A stretch of DNA of 29,159 nucleotides from Lachnospiraceae bacterium (GTDB lineage: Bacteria; Bacillota; Clostridia; Lachnospirales; Lachnospiraceae). A model generated the notes under the pieces. That model was not told the origin of the DNA. It ran no database searches and worked only from the letters and a program-made list of their open reading frames with translations. Of the stretch, positions 24,369 to 29,159 are shown in pieces; the first letter of the stretch is position 1; the number at the start of each line of letters is the position of its first letter. The DNA lies in the NCBI GenBank assembly GCA_900772685.1, contig CAAGRP010000094.1:1-29159 (forward strand). The letters run 5' to 3'. The position numbers and the translations under genes are program-made.

Positions 24369-25340
24369 ATGCTGAAACCTATCGATATAGGGAACGTACA
24401 TATAGAGGTTCCTATCGCTCTTGCTCCGCTGGCCGGCGTGACCGATCTTGTCTTCAGATCTATCTGCCGCAGGCACGGAGCGGGTCTTGTATGCACCGAA
24501 ATGGTAAGTGCAAAGGCAGTAGTCTATAAAAACAAAAATACAGCCGCTCTTATACGAACTGTTCCCGATGAACATCCTTCAGCTATGCAGCTGTTCGGAA
24601 GCGATCCGGAAAGCATAGAAGGTGCGTGCCAAATGCTCAGGGATGTGCCGTTTGATATAATAGATTTCAATATGGGATGTCCTGTACCGAAAGTTGTAAA
24701 GAATAATGAAGGCTCAGCCCTCATGAAGGACGAAAAAGCCGCCGAAGCAGCTCTTAAGGCTCTAGTAAAGGCTGCCGGAAAGCCTGTAACGGTAAAGATA
24801 CGCGCAGGCTTTGACAGCAGCCATTTAAATGCAGTCGATATAGCCCTTCTGGCTCAGGAATGCGGTGTAAGTGCCATAACCGTCCACGGAAGGACCCGAG
24901 AGCAATATTACTCCGGCAAGGCTGATCTTGAGATCATAAGAAAAGTCAAGGCTGCTGTAAGCATCCCCGTATTCGGAAACGGCGATATAACCGACGGTCA
25001 AAGTGCTGAGCGTATGCTTTGTGAAACCGGCTGTGACGGTCTTATGATCGGCCGGGCAGCAATGGGAAATCCATGGATATTCGGTCAGATCCGGGAATAT
25101 CTGAATAACGGAAACAATATTGCGCTTCCGACAAAAGATGAGATAATATCCACTTTATTGTCCCATGCCGAGGCTCTTGCCGAAATGAACGGTGAATATA
25201 TGGGGATGCGTCAGATGCGGAGTCATGCAGCCTGGTACCTCAAAGGCTTCAGGAATGCCGCAAAGCTCCGCGGAATGATAAATAATATAGAAACTCTTGA
25301 TGAGCTGAGATCGTTATGCTTATCGGAAGGTGTGCTTTAA
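24369..25340 (+). CDS. dusB: tRNA-dihydrouridine synthase (DusB type)
   Basis: A 323-residue flavoenzyme that reduces uridine to dihydrouridine in the D loop of tRNAs with NADPH and FMN. APLAGVTD (19-26) is the FMN-binding start of the TIM barrel, C104 in FNMGCPVPKV is the catalytic cysteine, and HGRTREQYYSG and GNGDI follow the usual order. The C-terminal helical domain (about 240-323) holds the tRNA-binding region MRQMRSHAAWYLKG. AAAGGA overlaps the end of the DUF6145-like gene. The final codons form the left arm of the terminator that ends the operon. Confidence 0.95.
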   Translation: MLKPIDIGNVHIEVPIALAPLAGVTDLVFRSICRRHGAGLVCTEMVSAKAVVYKNKNTAALIRTVPDEHPSAMQLFGSDPESIEGACQMLRDVPFDIIDFNMGCPVPKVVKNNEGSALMKDEKAAEAALKALVKAAGKPVTVKIRAGFDSSHLNAVDIALLAQECGVSAITVHGRTREQYYSGKADLEIIRKVKAAVSIPVFGNGDITDGQSAERMLCETGCDGLMIGRAAMGNPWIFGQIREYLNNGNNIALPTKDEIISTLLSHAEALAEMNGEYMGMRQMRSHAAWYLKGFRNAAKLRGMINNIETLDELRSLCLSEGVL

Positions 25341-25375
25341 TCTAAAGCACCGTTCCGATAAGCTTTTCTTTTTCT
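25318..25375 (+). terminator. intrinsic terminator of the dusB operon, inside coding sequence
   Basis: An 11-bp stem (GCTTATCGGAA 25318-25328 with TTCCGATAAGC 25353-25363) continues as GTGCTTTA/TAAAGCAC (25332-25339 with 25343-25350) around ATC. A T-rich run (TTTTCTTTTTCTTTT) follows on the plus strand. The left arm is the end of dusB and the right arm is the end of the convergent GIY-YIG gene. Confidence 0.92.
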
Positions 25376-25587
25376 TTTCTTTTTAATTTTTTTATGGCAC
25401 ACTCACGTTTTCTTGCCTCTGTTTCGGTCTCAAACTCCTCAAAGTATGCCAGCTCTACGGGTAATCTGCCTCTTGTGTATTTTGCTCCTCTTTTGCTGTT
25501 GTGAGCCTCCAGCCGCTTTTCAAGATCATTTGTCCAGCCCGTATAAAAAGTGCCGTCAGCACATCTAAGGATGTATGTGTAGTTCAT
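25342..25587 (-). CDS. GIY-YIG nuclease domain protein (UPF0213/YhbQ-like)
   Basis: A small 81-residue protein consisting only of a GIY-YIG domain. The two strands of the signature are YTYIL (3-7) and FYTGWT (14-19); R25, N30 and E57 sit where the family has its catalytic and metal residues. Such single-domain proteins are common and act on DNA, but the role is poorly known. It ends one base from the dusB stop on the other strand, and its last codons lie in the dusB terminator. It follows the carboxypeptidase gene by 59 bases on the minus strand and may share its transcript. Confidence 0.88.
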   Translation of the reverse strand: MNYTYILRCADGTFYTGWTNDLEKRLEAHNSKRGAKYTRGRLPVELAYFEEFETETEARKRECAIKKLKRKEKEKLIGTVL

Positions 25588-25646
25588 GATCAGGATCCTC
25601 GTATGTTACAGACTCCGCCCAATACTTTCATATAGCAGGCATTTTG

Positions 25647-26708
25647 TCATCCCAGTGCTCCGTATATAGTGCAGGCATCCGCAACATTATAATGTTCTCC
25701 CGTATCATCAAACGGTGCTCCGCTCGTTACAAGAACGTATGTCTCTCCTTTATATGTTGCAAAGCTTGCAAGGCAGTAGCCTGCTTCATCCGTTGTACCG
25801 GTCTTTCCTCCCTGTATAACAGCTCCGTTTGCAAGCGTATCGCTTGAAAGATAAGTAAACATAGTACTGTGAAAATACAATCCCTCCGGATTATATTCAT
25901 CCGCAGCACAGGTGTGATCATGTGCCATGATTATTTCCTTGAACACAGGATTCTGAAGTGCGGCTTCAAAAAGCTTCGCCATATCTGCACAGGTCATATA
26001 ATGATCCTGCGCATGAAGTCCTGAGCAGTTTGAGAAGTGTGTGCCGGTAAGTCCAAGCTGCACAGCCTTTTGATTCATAAGCTCTACAAACGCAGCCTCA
26101 GATCCTGCAACTCTCGTTGCCGCAGCGGCGCATGCATCGGCGCCTGACGGAAGAAGTATTCCATATAATATATCTCTTACCGTTACATTCTCTCCTGCCG
26201 TAAAGCCTGCCATAGAAGCCTCCTGCTCATAGAACGGATCTATCATATCCGATGTAATGGTTATCTGTTCATCAAGATCCGGAAGATTCTCTATCGTTAT
26301 AAGGGCCGTCATGACCTTTGTCATAGATGCTGGATACATCTGTGCACTGCCGTTCTTGTCAAACATCACCTTTCCGTCGGATACACGTTCCATATATGCA
26401 TAATTACTGTAAACATTCTCCGGTGCGACTGATGCCGTAACCTCCGAAGTCGGTTCGGGAGTTGCCGAAGGAGTAGGTGTCTTAGTCTTGGCAGCCGTTT
26501 TCGCCGGCTCTGGCGTGATATTTTCTTTTATATCTTCTCTTGTCTGTGACTGTGATACCGTCGTACTGTTTTCCTTTGATCCGCTCTTTTTATTCACCAT
26601 AGAAAGAGCCACTCCTATGATTGCGATAACTATGATCAGACATATTATCGAAAGTATCATTACATTCCTGTTTCGTTCTTTCCTTCTCCTGCTGTTTCCT
26701 GCAGCCAT
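25647..26708 (-). CDS. D-alanyl-D-alanine carboxypeptidase (penicillin-binding protein)
   Basis: A 353-residue serine peptidase that trims the stem peptide of peptidoglycan. A membrane anchor spans about 17-37, followed by a Thr/Pro-rich linker (about 45-95) and the S11-type domain. The active-site serine is in SMTK (128-131) and the third motif is KTG (302-304). The second motif reads SGA (188-190) in LLPSGADA where PBP5 has SGN. There is no clear C-terminal amphipathic anchor, in keeping with the N-terminal one. The start ATG 26708 has AGAGG eight bases upstream; the GTG three codons earlier lies inside that site. Confidence 0.9.
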   Translation of the reverse strand: MAAGNSRRRKERNRNVMILSIICLIIVIAIIGVALSMVNKKSGSKENSTTVSQSQTREDIKENITPEPAKTAAKTKTPTPSATPEPTSEVTASVAPENVYSNYAYMERVSDGKVMFDKNGSAQMYPASMTKVMTALITIENLPDLDEQITITSDMIDPFYEQEASMAGFTAGENVTVRDILYGILLPSGADACAAAATRVAGSEAAFVELMNQKAVQLGLTGTHFSNCSGLHAQDHYMTCADMAKLFEAALQNPVFKEIIMAHDHTCAADEYNPEGLYFHSTMFTYLSSDTLANGAVIQGGKTGTTDEAGYCLASFATYKGETYVLVTSGAPFDDTGEHYNVADACTIYGALG

Positions 26709-26817
26709 TCTTTGCACCTCTTTAACTCAAGTCAGTTTTATTAATGTTCCCCATATAATCCGAATGTCTTCAAGGCGGGAATAAGTATTGATCATCCCAC
26801 ACCATATATCTCTCACC

Positions 26818-26846
26818 ATAATAATCTTTTGGGCGCTTACTTGCAA
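26818..26846 (-). promoter_or_regulatory. promoter of the carboxypeptidase gene
   Basis: Minus-strand TTGCAA (26841-26846), a 17-base spacer and TATTAT (26818-26823). The leader to the ATG would be about 100 bases. The -35 hexamer is its own reverse complement and also serves the divergent promoter. Confidence 0.5.
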
Positions 26847-26869
26847 TGACTATTTAATTAGGCTATAAT
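26841..26869 (+). promoter_or_regulatory. promoter of the SipW-like gene
   Basis: TTGCAA (26841-26846), a 17-base spacer and a perfect TATAAT (26864-26869). The start site would lie near 26876, about 57 bases before the ATG. Confidence 0.8.
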
Positions 26870-26932
26870 GAATCAATATGTGAAAATCTCAAACTTTCAA
26901 ATGATATATTTGAGTATTTCAAAGGAGATATT

Positions 26933-28138
26933 ATGGCAAAGCTATTTAAAGTAATAATGAACATTTTGATCATACTATTCATTGCTTCACTTGTTGCATT
27001 ATTCGTTCCGCCGCTTTTGGGCATAACCACCGTTATATCGGAGCCTGATACAGCCTCCAATATGCAGATAGGCTCAGTTGCATACGGCACAAGAGTTCCG
27101 TTGGACGAGATTTCAAAAGGCGATACGATCATCAGCAATTCAGATAACGAAACTTATCTATATACTGTAGAAGATATAGATGCTTCTACCGGAGTTCTTT
27201 CAGTTAAAAGCTCCGAAACTGCAGATGCAAAAGAAATAACATTAAGAAGAACAGCTTCTAAGAAGCTTTTTGTTATTCCGCTTATAGGATATATTGTTAT
27301 TGCATTCCAGAGCACCGAAGGACTTATAATCCTTGGACTCGGCGTGGCTCTGCTTGTTATCCTCTTCATTATTTCCGAGATACTTTGCAAAAAGTCCAAG
27401 AAATCCGACGAGGATGATGATGAAGCAGCAGTAGACCGAGAATACTTCCGTGATCTTGCAACAAGTCAACAGAAGCCGAGCAGTCTCGATGAACTTGCTA
27501 CAATAACGATTCCCCCTATAAAAGACATTATGGAGGAAGAGAAAAAAGCCGAGGCGGATACGGCAGCACTTGATGAGGATTTTGAAAATCCCGAACTCAT
27601 CCTTGAGCCGGTCGGTAAGGATGATGAAGCCTCTATCGAGGAATTTGCCGAAGAGAATGAAAAAGGCGCTGCAGAAGCTTCTGACTCAGCAAAGCCTGCA
27701 GATATCAAAGATAACAGCTCAGCTGATATATCATCTTCTGATAAAGCTAGAACTGCTGCCAGTGCTAAAGATGCTCATGGTAAAAAGGATTCCTTCAAGG
27801 CGGATAATGATATTCAGGGTGATGTACAGCCTTCAAAGCCGTCAGAAAACGCTTCAAGCCAGCTTGGCAGCACATCCGAGCTTTCCGATATAGGAAGTGC
27901 ACTCGAATCCGTTCTTGAAAATGAACAGATGAATCCTACTCCTCACAGTGAACAGCCTGCTGCAGCTCCGGAAGCTCCTGTAAGCGAGCCTGCTTCATCT
28001 GAGATCGAGATAGCGATCCCCGCAAAAACTCTTGAAGAGCTTCTTCAGGAAGCATATGCGAAGGGCGAGGATCCTACGGTTATCAAGGATGAATCAGCAG
28101 GAGTTACTCTTGTAGATTATTCCGACTGTCTGAAATAA
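26933..28138 (+). CDS. SipW/signal peptidase-like membrane protein lacking catalytic residues, with long acidic tail
   Basis: A 401-residue protein with membrane segments at about 6-33 and 112-148. The region between (about 35-110) and the second segment follow the layout of SipW-type signal peptidases: IGSVAYGTRVPLDEISKGDTI aligns with the GS-x-VKx-KGDVI strand pair, and FVIPLIGYIVIAFQSTEGLII with the pattern P-x-x-GY before the last helix. The catalytic serine of the S-x-M-x-P motif is absent (D39 or T40 stands there), and the V-T-H-R histidine or lysine site reads YTVED. From 152 on there is a low-complexity, acidic, Ala/Ser-rich tail, probably cytoplasmic, ending in a more ordered segment (360-401). 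AAAGGAG precedes the ATG. Function unknown. Confidence 0.7.
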   Translation: MAKLFKVIMNILIILFIASLVALFVPPLLGITTVISEPDTASNMQIGSVAYGTRVPLDEISKGDTIISNSDNETYLYTVEDIDASTGVLSVKSSETADAKEITLRRTASKKLFVIPLIGYIVIAFQSTEGLIILGLGVALLVILFIISEILCKKSKKSDEDDDEAAVDREYFRDLATSQQKPSSLDELATITIPPIKDIMEEEKKAEADTAALDEDFENPELILEPVGKDDEASIEEFAEENEKGAAEASDSAKPADIKDNSSADISSSDKARTAASAKDAHGKKDSFKADNDIQGDVQPSKPSENASSQLGSTSELSDIGSALESVLENEQMNPTPHSEQPAAAPEAPVSEPASSEIEIAIPAKTLEELLQEAYAKGEDPTVIKDESAGVTLVDYSDCLK

Positions 28139-28175
28139 GATCCTAGATAAGTTCCGAAATAAGATCTTAGATAAG
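28132..28175 (+). repeat. 20-bp tandem direct repeat at the gene end
   Basis: GAAATAAGATCCTAGATAAG (28132-28151) recurs with one change at 28156-28175, a period of 24 bases. The first copy contains the stop codon of the SipW-like gene, so the repeat looks like a small duplication of the gene's 3' end. Confidence 0.85.
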
Positions 28176-28229
28176 ATAAATTTTGAAACAGATTGCTAAA
28201 AAAAGCATCAACTTTCATCAAAAATATCA

Positions 28230-28267
28230 GGGAAATAAACGCAGATCATTGCATTTATTTCCCTTTT
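28230..28267 (+). terminator. intrinsic terminator after the SipW-like gene
   Basis: GGGAAATAAA (28230-28239) pairs perfectly with TTTATTTCCC (28254-28263), with an inner GCA/TGC, and TTTT follows. The stem is A-T rich and the U-run short, so it may be leaky. It overlaps the -35 region of the tRNA-Leu promoter. Confidence 0.75.
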
Positions 28268-28277
28268 ATGTTAGTAT
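28249..28277 (+). promoter_or_regulatory. promoter of tRNA-Leu
   Basis: TTGCAT (28249-28254), a 17-base spacer and TAGTAT (28272-28277). The start would be about 12 bases before the tRNA. The -35 box sits in the loop and right arm of the preceding terminator. Confidence 0.6.
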
Positions 28278-28295
28278 AGTAAAGCATCTGATTTT

Positions 28296-28378
28296 GCCGG
28301 TGTGTCGGAATGGCAGACGAGACAGACTCAAAATCTGTTATCCGCAAGGGTGTGTGGGTTCGAGTCCCACCACCGGCA
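28296..28378 (+). tRNA. tRNA-Leu (anticodon CAA)
   Basis: An 83-base type II tRNA with a long variable arm. GCCGGTG (28296-28302) pairs with CACCGGC (28371-28377) and A28378 is the discriminator base, as in other leucine tRNAs. The anticodon stem ACAGA/TCTGT encloses CTCAAAA, giving CAA (28329-28331) for UUG codons. The T arm has GGTTCGAGTCC. The CCA end is not encoded. Confidence 0.96.
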
Positions 28379-28388
28379 GTCGACCTTT

Positions 28389-28424
28389 AAAACCGCGAGT
28401 TTAAGAAGAACTCGCGGTTTTTTC
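28389..28424 (+). terminator. intrinsic terminator after tRNA-Leu
   Basis: AAAACCGCGAGTT (28389-28401) pairs perfectly with AACTCGCGGTTTT (28409-28421) around TAAGAAG, followed by further T. The A-run on the left also makes it work in the other direction, for the broken minus-strand gene that ends at 28437. Confidence 0.93.
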
Positions 28425-28436
28425 TAGTCTGTTTCA

Positions 28437-28678
28437 TCATCTTATTTTTACAGCATTATCAATAAATCGCTCAATATTCTCCAAGGTATGAACAAAATAG
28501 TATCTTCCTGACCCATCTCTCATAACTATAATTGGTGGAAATGCTCCGTATTCCACTTCTTCTAAATATGGAAAAAGTTCCATGCTTCATCTGTCTGATA
28601 TATAGACCAAACGCCTTTATATCCTTCATCCTCAAACATTTTTTTACAATCCTAATAAGCATCCTCAAACCTGACCAT
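28437..28678 (-). pseudogene. small gene broken by a stop codon and a frameshift
   Basis: GGAGG (28687-28691) and ATG (28678) begin a frame MVRFEDAY that meets TAG at codon 9 (28652-28654). The same frame then continues as DCKKMFEDEGYKGVWSIYQ up to WNFF near a T5 run (28572-28576), where it meets a stop. One frame over, the sequence goes on as PYLEEVEYGAFPPIIVMRDG through YYFVHTLENIERFIDNAVKIR to TGA at 28437. Repaired, it would be about 80 residues of mixed strand and helix, acidic at the front. I do not recognise the family. Two independent lesions argue for real decay rather than a single sequencing error. Confidence 0.7.
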
Positions 28679-28713
28679 TTAATTATCCTCCTTAAGCTTG
28701 AGTATAAGTTTCT

Positions 28714-28918
28714 TCAGCTATCTATTTTTTCCATATATCCCGATACTGCAGACAAGCTCACTTTCGATTCATTTCCAAGGTACGGCTTAAATTTATCGTC
28801 CGACAGGTAGTCATGAAGCTCTTCCATTACAGTAGATTCTACAACTTCTGATATTAGCTTATCATTCGATCGAGCCATCTCCTCAAGAAAATGCAGATTG
28901 CCACCTGAAACGGCCAGC
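28714..28918 (-). pseudogene. C-terminal gene fragment cut by the IS21 end
   Basis: The minus-strand frame ending at 28714 is open back to 29079, but everything before 28919 belongs to the insertion sequence end. The 67 or so host codons left read LAVSGGNLHFLEEMARSND, then a helical stretch, ending VSGYMEKIDS. It looks like the tail of a longer helical protein whose 5' part lies beyond the insertion, outside the window. The small broken gene follows after 35 bases with its own ribosome site, so the two were probably one operon. Family not recognised. Confidence 0.55.
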
Positions 28919-28983
28919 TGTGCCATATTAAACGGTCGCATCTCGCCATAATCAGCGGTCGCTCTGTGCCATATCAAACGGTC
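28919..28983 (+). repeat. terminal repeats of the IS21-like element
   Basis: TGTGCCATATTAAACGGTC (28919-28937) recurs with one change at 28965-28983. A third, weaker copy (13 of 19 bases) lies exactly halfway at 28942-28960, so the three are spaced 23 bases apart. IS21-family ends often carry such multiple transposase-binding repeats. Confidence 0.8.
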
Positions 28984-29049
28984 AATCTTGTCCCCTATAA
29001 TAGCAGTATCTTCCCCACCGGAAGAAATACTATTTTTAGGAGGTCCGAA

Positions 29050-29159
29050 ATGGATTACAAGAAAGTATTGAGACTTCACTTTGTGAATAATCTCAGTGAC
29101 CGCGAAATCGCTGATAGCTGCGGTGATTGCAGTAAAACAGCGGTAAAAGAGTTCCTTAA
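29050..29159 (+). CDS. istA: IS21-family transposase IstA, N-terminal part
   Basis: The first 36 codons of a transposase: MDYKKVLRLHFVNNLSDREI followed by a helix-turn-helix region ending VKEFL. This opening is typical of IstA proteins, where the domain binds the terminal repeats; the DDE catalytic core would follow beyond the window. AGGAGG (29038-29043) stands six bases before the ATG. Truncated only by the window edge as far as can be seen. Confidence 0.85.
   Translation, partial: MDYKKVLRLHFVNNLSDREIADSCGDCSKTAVKEFL

Larger units (their letters stand above)
28919..29159 (+). mobile_element. IS21-family insertion sequence, left end (continues past the window)
   Basis: The element appears to begin with TGTGCC at 28919, as IS21-family ends start with TG. 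It carries three repeats at the end (28919, 28942, 28965) and, from 29050, an IstA-type transposase reading inward. TATAAT at 28996-29001 may be its -10 box, without a clear -35. The right end and the istB gene lie outside the window, so target duplication cannot be checked. Confidence 0.75.

Noticed and set aside
1..29159. CRISPR array
   Set aside because: No set of regularly spaced identical repeats with unique spacers; the only short-period repeats are the IS end and the 24-base duplication.

Overview
The window looks like a piece of a low-to-medium G+C Clostridia chromosome, most likely from the family Lachnospiraceae. The basis is gene content: a single-polypeptide aspartate kinase, the block dnaE-pfkA, a DUF6145-type small protein next to argF, bacterial-type promoters with TTGxxx and TATAAT hexamers, and intrinsic terminators with clear U-runs. 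No species call is possible from the sequence alone. Two complete tRNA genes lie in the window, Gln (CTG) and Leu (CAA).

Layout. Positions 1-341 hold no supported gene, only the terminator of the operon to the right. From 7429 down to 342 (minus strand) runs a seven-gene V-type ATPase operon in the order E, DUF2764 protein, A, B, D, I, K. This is the reduced arrangement known from Chlamydiae, spirochaetes and Bacteroidetes, without separate C, F or G genes. Its c-ring protein keeps the side-chain ligands of sodium-coupled rotors. Divergent from it are an SstT-type Na+/serine-threonine symporter and an aspartate kinase, closed by a strong terminator. A minus-strand block follows (13952 down to 10413): nicotinate phosphoribosyltransferase and a histidine phosphatase, then an HPr-like protein that lacks the phosphorylated histidine, then a MIF-type tautomerase with a flavin reductase-like protein.

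From tRNA-Gln (14245) rightwards the plus strand is a long gene string: acyl-ACP thioesterase, CvfB-like S1 protein, DNA polymerase III alpha, then (after its own promoter) 6-phosphofructokinase, a SpoU/TrmH rRNA methyltransferase, a membrane-anchored polysaccharide deacetylase-like protein, ornithine carbamoyltransferase, a DUF6145-like protein and DusB. DusB ends in a terminator that doubles as the 3' coding end of a convergent GIY-YIG gene. A D-Ala-D-Ala carboxypeptidase (minus) and a SipW-like membrane protein without catalytic residues (plus) diverge from promoters that appear to share one -35 box.

The right edge (28437-29159) is decaying accessory DNA: a small gene broken by a stop and a frameshift, a gene fragment, and the left end of an IS21-family insertion sequence with 23-bp-spaced terminal repeats and the first 36 codons of its transposase.

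The strongest leads for novelty are the catalytically empty SipW-like protein with a long acidic tail, the HPr-like protein that keeps the regulatory serine but not the catalytic histidine, the leader of pncB with competing hairpins, and the reduced V-ATPase in a clostridial context. No clearly new multi-gene system is visible.
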